A DNA stretch of 64,000 nt from Carposina sasakii. Its lineage: Eukaryota; Arthropoda; Insecta; Lepidoptera; Carposinidae. The stretch spans positions 9,876,455 through 9,940,454 of the forward strand of contig CP053166.1 in assembly GCA_014607495.2 (NCBI GenBank), in the 5' to 3' direction. Below the pieces are notes generated by a model. The model had not been told where the DNA came from. It was given only the letters and a program-made list of their open reading frames with translations, and ran no database searches. Below are positions 24,601 to 34,282 of this stretch, piece by piece. The position numbers and the translations under genes were made by a program. Position 1 is the stretch's first letter; every line of letters begins with the position of its first letter.

Positions 24601-25328
24601 CAAGTAATGAAAATAATGTTTTTACCCTATTAGCTGATATTTCTCGCTCATTAAAATGACATAGTTCAAAACAATTTAAGCTAAATATGTCCAAATCAGT
24701 AAAATTTATTGTAACTTCTTCATCAGTTGTGTTTAATATTCTTAAAGGAACTTGTCCCTTTTGGGGTCTTACTATAGACCCCGCAACAAAAATGCCTTTG
24801 TGTATTTCTGTTGCTAATATTACGCTATCGCTGATATAATCAGTCGGTATAAGTTTAATAACTTCACATCGCGGTGGTATGGTATGGTCATACCTACCGG
24901 TGTCATACATATTCATTGTTAATTTTTCACTCAAATTATTCAAAGTTAAGGTACAATCTGCATAGCTGATAATTGCATTATATTTTGTAAAGAAATTTTT
25001 TCCTAATATACCATCCGCTGAACAGGACAAACTCTTAAAAATATGAAATTTTTCCCTAAAAATTATTCCATTATATTCTAAATCTAAGTAAACAAATCCC
25101 TCGGATTTCAAAATTCCGCTTATACCTTTTATAGTTATTACGTGCCTGTTTATTTCATGACATGGATAAGTATTACGTTCCAACCATTCATATTTTAAGA
25201 CACACAAACTTGCCCCACTATCTACTAAAAGATCTATCTTAGTATTATTGACATGGTATTTTACTAAACTAGTGCTATTATAATTAAATACAAAGTTACT
25301 CTCGAAGGCCTCGAAAAAATTCTGAACC
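21614..25328 (-). pseudogene. pol: Gypsy pol (protease, RT, RNase H, integrase) with two in-frame stops
   Basis: One continuous frame broken only by TGA at 24287-24289 and TAA at 22022-22024. Seen in order: aspartic protease site LLVDSGAS near 25215-25240; RT with KLDLSQSYYQ (motif A), PMGLKTSPS and YLDD (catalytic, near 23920); RNase H (LQTDAS near 23485, TDHKT near 23290, DALSRLP near 23150); integrase with a histidine/cysteine zinc region (SGHAGENRM to CKDCQ, 22490-22620), SLDLMGPLD, ITDKGTEF and a glutamate in HHQTLGSLENS. The TGA replaces an arginine expected after ERKW, consistent with a CGA-to-TGA transition. The frame is +1 relative to gag, overlapping it at 25294-25328. RT also carries the 20-codon duplication described separately. 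Confidence 0.92.
24031..24150 (-). repeat. In-frame tandem duplication inside Gypsy reverse transcriptase (2 x 60 bases)
   Basis: The units 24031-24090 and 24091-24150 align without gaps at about 38 of 60 bases. They encode two versions of a 20-residue segment (core SRKYTAF then SRPCTAF, each followed by TK/DK-MYQ). The segment sits between RT motif A (KLDLSQSYYQ) and the PMGL motif, where Gypsy elements normally have one copy. Confidence 0.75.
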
Positions 25329-26492
25329 TTCTACTTTGTATTTATTCTCTGCCTTTTGCTCGGATTGCATATGCTGAACACGCGGAAAAGTGTTCCTTGT
25401 ATAAGCTCCACGCGAACGCGTGAACATGCGCGCCGGCGCTGTCCCGCGGCTCCGATTACTTGCATTGTTTCCCATTGAATAGCTGCGATATGCATTTCCA
25501 GTAAAATTATTTGAGCCATTTTTATTATTATAGGTAGAATTATTAAATGACCTATTTTTGTACCCGTAATTATGCGAGCGTCTGAAACCCCGGTTATTAT
25601 TATTATTATGTATAGGCATATTTTGCCTATAATTTTCTCGCATTCTAAAAACCTGATGGTCTTCGGTGCACATGGACTGCTCATCTAATGCCGACCGAAT
25701 AGCCTCTGGCAAGCTATTAAACGTTTTCGAAGCTGAGATGATACTTAACCTCTGGTCTTTTAAACCATCCACAAAGCGCTTTATAGCAATGCGCTCGTTA
25801 ATAGGACGCAATACTTCAAACTTATTAGCATCTCCGTCAGCTTGGCTTATAGTAAGATTAACAAATAAGTCTTCTAACTCAGAGCCAAAGGCCTGTATAG
25901 ACCTATTACCTTGTGTAGACCTTTGCAATTGAGACTGAAGACACACATTTGATTTTTTGGGAAGCAAATATTGTCTCATATCTGTTATTAAAGATGTTAC
26001 TGAAGCATATGAAGATTTCATACGCAACTTACCCCCTTCAGACAATCTAGTTTTCAAGATAAATTCTATTAAAAGTGGTTTACTGGCTTCATTTATCATT
26101 TTTGTATACAACTCTATTCCGTCTATTAACTGCTTAGTCACACTTTCTTGACCAGTCATCACGGGAAGCAAAGAAATTGCCGTTCGTAAGTCAAATTTAC
26201 TATCACCGTCCATCGTGCTTTCTAAATTAGCTAGCATCAAAATAGAATTATATAAGATATGAATATCTCCTATCAACTTATTTACTCTAAATGTATCCTC
26301 TGTAGATATTTCAGAATTTTCTATCTGTAATTGGACAGCGTGCAAATAACTATTCAATCTACTATACGCGATTTGAGCTTCTTCTTGTTTCTTTAAGCCT
26401 AAATGTGTACATCTACGGCTTGGTCCTAACTTAACTAAATATGTTCTTATACTAGACAAAAGCTCAAATAGGCTAGTTAATTCTTTAATCAT
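25296..26492 (-). CDS. gag: Gypsy gag
   Basis: Intact 398-residue frame for the capsid/nucleocapsid precursor. It is helix-rich for about 300 residues. The C-terminal region is rich in Asn, Arg, Gly and Tyr (YGYKNRSFNN, NASNRSRGTAPARM) and has no CCHC zinc knuckle, so RNA binding probably rests on the Arg-rich tail. It ends at TAA 25294-25296, and pol continues in the +1 frame through a T-rich stretch (GAATTTTTTCGAGG), so pol expression probably needs a +1 shift. Confidence 0.85.
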   Translation of the reverse strand: MIKELTSLFELLSSIRTYLVKLGPSRRCTHLGLKKQEEAQIAYSRLNSYLHAVQLQIENSEISTEDTFRVNKLIGDIHILYNSILMLANLESTMDGDSKFDLRTAISLLPVMTGQESVTKQLIDGIELYTKMINEASKPLLIEFILKTRLSEGGKLRMKSSYASVTSLITDMRQYLLPKKSNVCLQSQLQRSTQGNRSIQAFGSELEDLFVNLTISQADGDANKFEVLRPINERIAIKRFVDGLKDQRLSIISASKTFNSLPEAIRSALDEQSMCTEDHQVFRMRENYRQNMPIHNNNNNRGFRRSHNYGYKNRSFNNSTYNNKNGSNNFTGNAYRSYSMGNNASNRSRGTAPARMFTRSRGAYTRNTFPRVQHMQSEQKAENKYKVEGSEFFRGLRE

Positions 26493-26792
26493 AACAACAG
26501 TAAAAAAAATAAAGTAATTATAGTTAAAACGTATAAGAAAAATAAGAATAAAATTAACTTACATAAAATAAGTGGAGTCAAAAAAATACCAATATTGACG
26601 GGTTTCCTACTTGCTAGGAGTCACGGCTGGCAGACTGGTCCGCAGTTGTGCTGGATGTTGCTAGGACTACGTAGACCGCGATGACCCTGGACTCTGGACA
26701 CCGCTCGTTCATTGGCCGGGTTTATCCCCTGGACTCAGTGGGCCGGGAAAACCCTGGACACCGCTCGTTTCTTTCTTCTCTTTTGAATCTTC
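26493..26792 (-). other. Gypsy leader between small ORF and gag
   Basis: Contains a short internal repetition (CCCTGGACTCTGGACACCGC and AACCCTGGACACCGCTCGTT). No ORF. It could hold packaging or translation signals; none is recognisable. Confidence 0.4.
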
Positions 26793-27056
26793 TCAATTGT
26801 TGTTTGGTAGGCGTGATAAGTTGTCGAGAGAGAGAGCATTTAATTCGCGTCTCAATGTGCGCACAGTATTTTTCCGGTACTTCTTGATGATGTAGTAGAC
26901 TATCGCAGCGAAGATTAAGGTTACTGCGACGATTACGAGGGTTTGGATGACGTAGTTGGAATGGACGAGTCTCTGTTGCATTTGTAAGTTGGCAGATGCT
27001 ACTCCGTTTGCATCTTGCGCTATGACGACTTCATCTTTTGAGTACGATGAGCCCAT
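26793..27056 (-). CDS. Small N-myristoylated, single-span membrane protein of the Gypsy element
   Basis: 87 residues, first ORF after the primer site. It starts MGSSYSK, a good N-myristoylation signal (Gly2, Ser6), has one hydrophobic span at about 38-60 (IQTLVIVAVTLIFAAIVYYI) followed by a basic stretch KKYRKN, and ends NNN. It has no similarity I can see to gag, pol or a long envelope protein. Similar small leader ORFs are, from memory, annotated in other insect Gypsy-type elements; no search was possible. A role in membrane targeting or release is inference. Confidence 0.75.
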   Translation of the reverse strand: MGSSYSKDEVVIAQDANGVASANLQMQQRLVHSNYVIQTLVIVAVTLIFAAIVYYIIKKYRKNTVRTLRRELNALSLDNLSRLPNNN

Positions 27057-27125
27057 TTCGTATGTAGTTTTATTTTTCTTGGTTTTCTTCTTACTTCAAT
27101 AATTTATTTCTTCAGGTTCTTTTTA

Positions 27126-27141
27126 TGGCACAGGGTCGCCA
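27126..27141 (-). promoter_or_regulatory. Gypsy primer binding site
   Basis: Directly adjoins the 5' LTR in the sense direction and reads TGGCGACCCTGTGCC, the expected complement of a tRNA 3' end (CCA included). The tRNA identity is uncertain; Arg-type primers begin similarly. Confidence 0.7.
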
Positions 27142-27331
27142 TGTGGTATTCTTGTTATATTAGTGGTTAAGCAAGACACATCTTCTTAGTTCGAACTCCG
27201 TTTATTGTCTGATCATACATTTACTTAAAACTAATAAAACATAATAGCTACGTCAGCACAAGGTGCCCGAGTCGCAGCGCTCTTACATACTTAAAAGCTA
27301 AAGGAAGTAAGCGACAAATCATCATATTTCA
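27142..27331 (-). repeat. Gypsy 5' LTR
   Basis: 190 bases, identical by eye to the 3' LTR at 21344-21533; followed by the AGAA target duplication. Confidence 0.95.
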
Positions 27332-27885
27332 AGAAAATGCAAAATGTTATCCTCATCTGCACACCCTTTTTGGTCGTGAAAAGGCAGCAGACAAGCCAGA
27401 TTCATATTTATATTATTAAAGACTAGTGGGCGCCCGTGACTTCATTCTCATGAACCTTAGAATTCCCGTTAATTTTCATTTCTGTGGGAAATTCAGAACA
27501 TCCTTTCTTATCCGATGCTTACGTCATACAAAGAACACCCTTAAAAGTTACAGGTCTCTATTATATATATACAGTTAATAATCAGCGGTTTAGAATTTGC
27601 GTTGATCCCTCAGATATTCGAAATAAAGCATTTTATATAAATCTATTGACTTATTGCATTTCATAATAATGTCAAACCTGGTTGCACAAACTATAATATC
27701 TGAGGTGCGAACCTAGTAACTGTAGCAACTAAGTTACGAACTGGTTGACGTACGAAGACCGAACTGAGTTTGACAAACTATCTATACCTACAAACTGAGT
27801 TTGACAAACTATCTATACCTACAAACCAAATATAGTTATTACATAAACTTAGGTGAATTAGTAACTTGAATTTATGTTAAATATT

Positions 27886-28256
27886 GAATTGTATCAGGCG
27901 TCACTATTCGGAAGTTCAAATCTCTATTGAGGGATCGCCCGCCACCGGGCCGTATACCCTCCGCTGACCCTCGGATCTGCCTACTCATGATCACGAACAC
28001 AAGACACTACAGTCGCAACGAGAACCCAGATCCAAGCACCTAGCATGCTACCATAAATACATAGCTGCTAATCCGAAAACCAATTAAAATTTTAATCGAC
28101 ATATGTTTCGCCAACACCCGTGGCATTATCAGGATTAGTTTTCCATGTTAGTTCTATCTACCGAACCAACTAACTAAATAACTAAATAGTAATAATGAGT
28201 AGGCAGATCCGAGGGTCAGCGGAGGGTATAGGGCCCGGTGGCGGGCGATCCCTCTA
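27886..28256 (-). mobile_element. Fold-back element with hammerhead-like motif, copy 2
   Basis: Arms of about 58 bases (GGATCGCCCGCCACCGGGCC at left, GGCCCGGTGGCGGGCGATCC-type at right; also ACCCTCGGATCTGCCTACTC and its complement) flank a 43-base hammerhead-like block at 28094-28136. The left tail (GAATTGTATCAGGCGTCACT) matches the tails of copies 1 and 3. Confidence 0.6.
28094..28136 (-). ncRNA. Hammerhead-like motif, copy 2 (core mutated)
   Basis: Same layout as copy 1, with GTC at the cleavage position and the AATC/GATT stem I kept, but the core reads CTGATAA, changing the invariant G8. Expected to be inactive. Confidence 0.4.
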
Positions 28257-28259
28257 TTT

Positions 28260-29250
28260 GGATTTATGTTGTCCAGAAATGGGACAAAACAGACTGATCT
28301 GTATAATAAAAAAATAATCGCCTAAAGTAACCGTAAAATGTTTAGTGTGTGTTTGTCGCTTTTGTGTGTCGCGCCAGGGAAGATTTTAAAATATTATCAG
28401 ACTTAGAAGCTGTCGCCTTGATTACTTATGATGCAGACCAACTGTCTCAGATGATGATTATCTCCATCTACCCACTTTTTACATGCCATGTCATCATTAT
28501 ATCAGCCAACCTTTCGTTAAGTACTAACTTTCAGCACACGCATATCATCTTTTAAAACGTACAACCAAACTTTACTCTTTGCGTACAACTTTGCGTACAT
28601 TATTTTGATGTCTTTCCCTAGTTACACACTTACGCAAAGGTGCTAAGTACCTAAGATCTTTGGTCATTATATTCGTGTTGATATATGATCGACATTGTTT
28701 CGTGTCATCTCCTCCAAGGTGCTAAGACAATGTAACATTGACATCGACGTTCGCTGTCGTAATACTCCCACTAAAAGCGGGTCGGAATTAATGACGTGAC
28801 TTGACGAACGCGCGGATATTAATGCATCCTATTGAAGCAAACGTGTCGGTGACGAACCTCTGTCTATTCGAACGAGAAATGTTTCTTTGTCTCTTTACAT
28901 AGTAAAGTCAGGTGATTTTTATATAGATAGATTTAAAACTACAAAAAATGACTGAATTATCTACAAAATAGGAATTTTAAATTTCTCCATCAAGAACTTG
29001 ACCAACTGAACATCAGCTATCTATTTTTACATCAGACTGTAATAAAGATGGAAACAATTATATGGCACAATAAGGAAAACTCGTAAACCATGGACGTAAT
29101 TACTCGCGATTTATGGACGTTCTCGGACGATCGCATGTAATAAAGCCAATTTGTAATGCTTCTGGATCTAATTTAGCACATAATTATATACATATACTCC
29201 GGTTTTTTGCCATCCAGTCACTAATTACCAAGTGGGAGCCCAACGCTACG
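28260..29250. other. Spacer, no gene
   Basis: AT-rich, with short random frames only. No repeat family recognised. Confidence 0.4.
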
Positions 29251-29564
29251 CTTGCTCTGAGAGGAGCCTACGTCCAGCAGTGAACTGCAATAGACTTATG
29301 TGTGATAATGTGTGTTTACATATAAATAGGGTAATTTTCCCGAAAAGGGGTAGCCAGAACTGTAGGATCATGAACGAGATCTTACAAACACGTTTAGCAT
29401 AGCCGGGACTTCCATTTTAATTTAAAAGAACGTGGACACCGTGATCGTATGTCATGGACGTGCCATCGTGATTGGTATATCATTTTGCAGTGGGTTTACT
29501 TCCCTAGAGGTTGGGGATGATTATTAGCTTCGTACTATTGCAATAACTTATATCTAGCTGTACC

Positions 29565-29798
29565 TATACAGGCTGTAACAGAAAGGGTATGTTAAGCGAA
29601 AAGATATGTAAATAGCCCACTATAGAGAACCTACTCAAAAAGTTTGAGACTCGAAATCACATGTTTATTTTTCCAGATAGTATGGAGAATTTTTAAACTA
29701 TTCAGGAATGTTTATACAATTTTGAAAAATAAACATGTGATTTTGTGGCTCAAATTTTGGAAGTAGATTCTCTATAGTGAGCTATTTACATAGCTGTA
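29565..29798 (+). mobile_element. MITE family A, 3'-truncated copy
   Basis: Left end TATACAGGCTGTAACAGAAA with GGGTATGTTAAGCGAAAAG; near-palindromic interior as at 10.9 kb. The right inverted end stops at CTATTTACATAGCTGTATA. Confidence 0.7.
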
Positions 29799-30008
29799 TA
29801 TAAAATGCTATGCTTATTAGACTGTAGGGTCTTATTCGCGATCCTGAAGTTGTGGCTACTCCCATTTAAAAAATATGATTGTAATGTACTTAGACCACTT
29901 ATTTTAGAGACCACCTGAAACTAGAAGGGTGTATTTACTCGTATATGACGTAAGCAGGCATTCTACAATAAAGTATTTTCCGAAATTCCCATTGGTACAT
30001 GAAAAAAC

Positions 30009-30082
30009 TTCTATGCTGCTCTGGGAGTGAAAAAAAAACGTATAATACTACAGCTGCTTCTCTTCCCGGGCATACTGTTTAA
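30009..30082 (+). repeat. Family D repeat, 5' part only
   Basis: CTTCTATGCTGCTCTGGGAG through CTTCCCGGGCATACTG, then unrelated sequence. Confidence 0.55.
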
Positions 30083-30599
30083 ATGTTATAGTATCTAGAA
30101 GAATTATAAAATTGACTAGGAACTTACTTACCTGTAAATATTTCATCTATGTATTATGGGCAATTATTTCATTATCAACATAAATGTCCCTGCAACATAG
30201 ATATAACTATATGCAGCGACTAGGTAGTTAAATCACAATGTCCTCGACACCTCAATCCAACGAGGAACAATAACAGGCCTTAAATAAACTAAGCCTTCCA
30301 AATAATCAATATGTTTCACTCGATAGAAACATAGTCCACTATATTTTACACGGTTGCTATATTATTCCCCATTTCACTCACCCCGACAGGATGTGAAGCA
30401 ATATAAATACTATAAAAGCCATAGGTAAACGCAGCGTACACGAAAACCTTATAAAACTATGTGTACCTGTATTTATCTGATCCTTTTTCGCACTGGCACA
30501 AAATAATCCAAGGAGTCTGTCTATCCACTAAACACACAGCACGCACTTTCAAATTTAAATGTTGGTAGTGTTCTAATGTTCGATTATATAATTTAAAAT

Positions 30600-32560
30600 G
30601 TTGTTGATAGTTGCATGGCGCGGGTGAAACGCGTTGTGGACGACTGCAGACAGAAATGGCGGACGATGCGCGCGCCGCCCGCCCTAGGGTTAAGGAGGAG
30701 TTTCGTTTTCATGCGCGCTGCGTAGGCGGAGGGTGCGTTTTCTTGTAATATACAAGTTTGATGAGTTTTAAGGTTATATTTGTTAATAATACTTTATGAA
30801 AGATGCTTTTTTAAACGTTAATTCTTGGTGTATGTACCTACCTGCTATTTTAGTTCGTGTAACAACTGAAAGTGAGAACGTGAGCGACAGATTAATTCTG
30901 CTGCTGCAATGAATTCTTAAGTGTAAAATAGAGTATTTCAACTTTATTACAAAGTAACTTTTTTTACTAATTCTTTATTATGATAGAATATACACAATTG
31001 GGGATGTGCTAAGAAAGGGGCTAGTCGAGAGACGTAACATAAGCAAAAGACATCTTCGTTTAGTCGTAAGATCGCACAACAAAACGCCGAAACTAAACCG
31101 TACCTTAATCTAGACAAAAGGCTCACACTTTGTAACGTTCAGCGTTGCCTTGTACTACGTTTACTATGTTGTGCGCGTAGGCCACACCAAAAAACTTACA
31201 CGAATCCATTGCTTAGCATTGCGTGAGGTAGTATTTTGTGCTGAAGGGGCAGACGGCAATGCACAACGAACGGAAATAAATCGTCGCGTAGTAAAAATTT
31301 TCTGGTATAAGAAGGCAACTCGTCGCGGAAAAATGTTGATTTTCGCGCACAAAATCCTCCGTTTCAGGAGTGCACGCGGTTTTGAATTTTACCTTTATAA
31401 AGATATCAAAAAAATATAAGAGTTTACGTTTTATACCTTTGTTCGACGAGACCGTTTGAGCATTCTTCTTAGCGGAAAACAAAATTATCTGAGCTCTTTG
31501 ATGAACGGAATTCAAATTTCTTCAGCGCAAATTGACCTTGTACGTTGATCGATTTTGGGGAATGTGTGAATATATTAATTTGGTTTTATTTAAGATGCTT
31601 TTACGCGGTGAAATAGGATTATGGTAATGTATGTAAAGTGTGTACAGCCGGCTGTTATTTCTCTGTACGACATTGCCATTTATGTTTTCGATATTTAAAT
31701 TTAAAAAATCTGTTCGAATCTTAAAACAAATTTAAGATTTGAACAATTTAATTATTTTTTAATTTCACAATACTTGGAGTGTCCAGTCCCAGGGATTTGG
31801 TATCTCCTCTCCAGTCCACAAGTCCAGGCATAGGTTAACTAATATTATGCCATTGGATTCTTACCACACATTTTCTTTGTACAAGAACCAAAGCATGCAA
31901 CATAAAAAGTTACAGTGTGCGCATCTGTTATGCTGGATGTAACATTCGAAATGAGCATGTTGCAATACAGCCGTGTAGAGTCCGCTTAATTACTTAGAAG
32001 AACTCCTATGCCTGCTTTCAGAATCAACATTCAAAATCACAATCACAACCATGGAAAAATCAAACAACACTGACAATGTAGTTACACTCGTAGTACCTAG
32101 CGCCATGCAAAGGAACTATGTGTTTGATGATACGTACTCTACCAAAATCAATGTAAAAGCACCTGCACCAGTAGCATGCCGTCCGCGACCCACGTACGTC
32201 GCACTTTTTGTGGCGCCTAAATGTCAAAATTCGCGACAAAATGACGTTTCACACTTCAAGCTGATATTGAAAGCCGCGTTGCGACGCGCGCGATATATAA
32301 CCCGGGGTTGCGATGATGCACGGGGTGTCTTATCGCTAATTTTGACGTTACGTGTGACTGTATATCAATTCAATTACCGATTCAGTGTTGAACGTAATAA
32401 AGTTCATTTTACTTTCGCAATGGTAGCACCACTTCCACGAGTTGTCCAAAAGACGCGTCGCGTGCGGATTCCGAATCTCTGTCATTGCCATGTTCGCATT
32501 TGGTGACTGGAAACACGCGCGCGGTTGATAAAAAAACCCACGTCGCATTTTTGCCTTGCT
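30600..32560. other. CpG-containing region without a recognised gene
   Basis: The stretch 30610-30740 is unusually GC- and CpG-rich (GCGCGCCGCCCGCCCTAGGG) and could be a promoter or first non-coding exon. A minus-strand ATTTACAG/GTAAGTAAG donor-like site is at 30134. At 32270-32300 a TATATAA follows GCGACGCGCGCGA. The open frame 32051-32506 (151 codons) has a good start context but no recognisable motif. I cannot tie these to a gene. Confidence 0.35.
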
Positions 32561-32690
32561 ATCCGTGCTGGTGGGCCGATGTGGTCGCCGATTTTTCCAA
32601 AAAACTTAATTAATATACAGACAGCATCAACATTGTACTTCAGATAGGCTATCTGACCATAAAAAAAATCGGACCTTACTAGCTTAATAA

Positions 32691-32846
32691 TATTTCATTC
32701 GCTTCATTCTTCAGATATTAAACACAATGTAGTCCTTTTATCATCCTACTGGCAACACCGCACATCATTCAGAGGTTTTTATTTATTTTTTGTTCACGTT
32801 CACTCTCTTACCTTTGGGGCCGAAGCCACTGCTAGCTCATTCTTTT
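32691..32846 (+). repeat. DIRS left inverted terminal repeat
   Basis: Begins ATTTCATTCGCTTCATTCTT and runs to GCTAGCTCATTCTTTT. The reverse complement is found at 37432-37585, with one short indel in the A/T run near 37487. Confidence 0.9.
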
Positions 32847-32925
32847 ATCGTGCGCGGCAACGAGCACACTGTATAAAATCCTGCGTTTTTATATTTTAAA
32901 ATAGTAATTTTAATATAATATAGTA

Positions 32926-34282
32926 ATGCCGAAACGGAAAACCATTGAATATTATGAACAAAAAATCAAGAAATTGAAAGCGAAACCCAAGAAACGTCGT
33001 CGTGTACTTGTGTATTCCTCATCGGATTCCGAAAACAATCAAGGTAAATATCTACCCACATTTTATGATTAATGCATTTCTAAGCAATACGGTATACCGT
33101 TCATGTATAATGCAAAGATTTATAATTTAAAATACTCGTAAGTTCGACCAAGTTGAATAGGAGGGTATTTTAAAATACATTTGCAATACTTCTCTAAGTT
33201 AAACTAAGTTTAACATGAAGCATTGTTATAACGAAGGTTTATAGTCACAAAATATTTATGTAATCAACATAAAATTTTGACCTATAGATGTCGGAGATAA
33301 AGAAGAATGCTCAATTGAGATGGTTTCAACGGACGCCACCGCCGTCGTCGAGGATCGTGCGCCACTCGATCCTATAATGTATCCGCCGAGCCTACCCCCT
33401 ACAGCCACAAATCCCGAGTCGGCTCAATGTACAACATCTGGGATACAGCCGGTCGCCAATAGCGATCCTATCGAACCAGCACTAGACCCAGCTTTACTAT
33501 CTGCATTAGGCGATGCTGCTGAGGAAATACCCGTATTCGGTGATAATATTCATAACAGCTTGGCACAACGTTGGCTTCCAATTTTGAAAAAAGGTTTATT
33601 AGAAGAAACCAAGTCTAAACTTTTAAAAGAATACCCTATACCGGGTAATTGTAAACTTTTAAAAGCACCCACATTAAACTCGGAAATTTCGGTAGCAGTC
33701 GCAGAGGTTGTCCGTAACAGAGACAAAAGTATAGTTACAAAACAAGATCAGTTGGGCCACGGGATAAGCGCTGTGAACAAAGGAATCTCTTTGTTACTCC
33801 TTGGTGATGATAAAATCAACGCCATTAAAGTACTGTCTGACGGATGTAGGATATTAACTGACCTGCACTACATGGACACAAAACTAAGAACTAAACTAAT
33901 TACGCCATGTTTAGAAAAATCTTTCTTATCTATAATAGAGGAAGAAGATAGAGATGAAACTCTTTTTGGAGCAAGTCTTCCGGATAAGATAAAGGCATCT
34001 AAGGCCATTGAAAGGCAAGGCCTACAAATTAAGAAATTATCTGTTAATAAAAATAGTACACCAGTTTCAGCTCCGTCTACTTCAAGAATTCGATACCAGG
34101 AAAACTGGAAAGGCTCTCCTCGCTACCCGCTGTCGAGCAGGGGGGGGCGGGGAGGGCCCCATCGTTTCCAGCGAGTCCCGTATCAGAGATCCACGACCAC
34201 TGCGCGAACGGCGGCGCCTGCGCCACCAGCACGCCCGTCAACGTCGGCGTCAGCAGCCCGGAGCTATGCCCCGCGCAAATAA
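32926..34282 (+). CDS. gag: DIRS gag (two exons, 370 residues)
   Basis: Exon 1 is 32926-33043 and exon 2 is 33288-34282; splicing CAAG/GTAAATA to CCTATAG/ATGTCGG joins the frames exactly (phase 1). Exon 1 encodes a very basic N-terminus (KKLKAKPKKRRRVLVY) followed by an acidic serine patch (SSSDSENN), resembling a nuclear targeting region. Exon 2 has a helical core (LAQRWLPILKKGLLEETK, ISVAVAEVVRNRDKSI) and an Arg/Gly then Ala/Pro-rich tail likely to bind nucleic acid. The exon 2 frame alone also opens at ATG 33320. The stop TAA is 34280-34282, where pol overlaps in the -1 frame. Confidence 0.8.
33044..33287 (+). other. Spliceosomal-type intron in DIRS gag (244 bases)
   Basis: GTAAATA donor, CCTATAG acceptor, high A+T. 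The unspliced frame from ATG 32926 hits a stop soon after the donor, while removal fuses 39 codons to the long gag frame. Use is inferred from frame logic. Confidence 0.7.

Larger units (their letters stand above)
21340..27335 (-). mobile_element. Ty3/Gypsy LTR retrotransposon, near-complete, with target duplication
   Basis: An element of 5988 bases (21344-27331) reading on the minus strand. The target duplication is AGAA at 21340-21343 and 27332-27335. Order in the sense direction: 5' LTR (27142-27331), primer site, small membrane ORF (26793-27056), gag (25296-26492), pol (21614-25328), purine-rich tract, 3' LTR (21344-21533). The LTRs read identically over 190 bases, so insertion was very recent. 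Gag without a CCHC knuckle and the leader ORF suggest the 412/mdg1-Osvaldo side of Gypsy elements; this placement is inference. Confidence 0.93.

Noticed and set aside
28094..28136. An active third hammerhead
   Set aside because: The invariant G8 of the core is A in this copy, so it is listed only as a degenerate relative.
32051..32506. 151-codon ORF with a good start context next to the DIRS element
   Set aside because: No recognisable domain, composition like translated CpG-rich non-coding DNA; kept only as a note in the regional entry.
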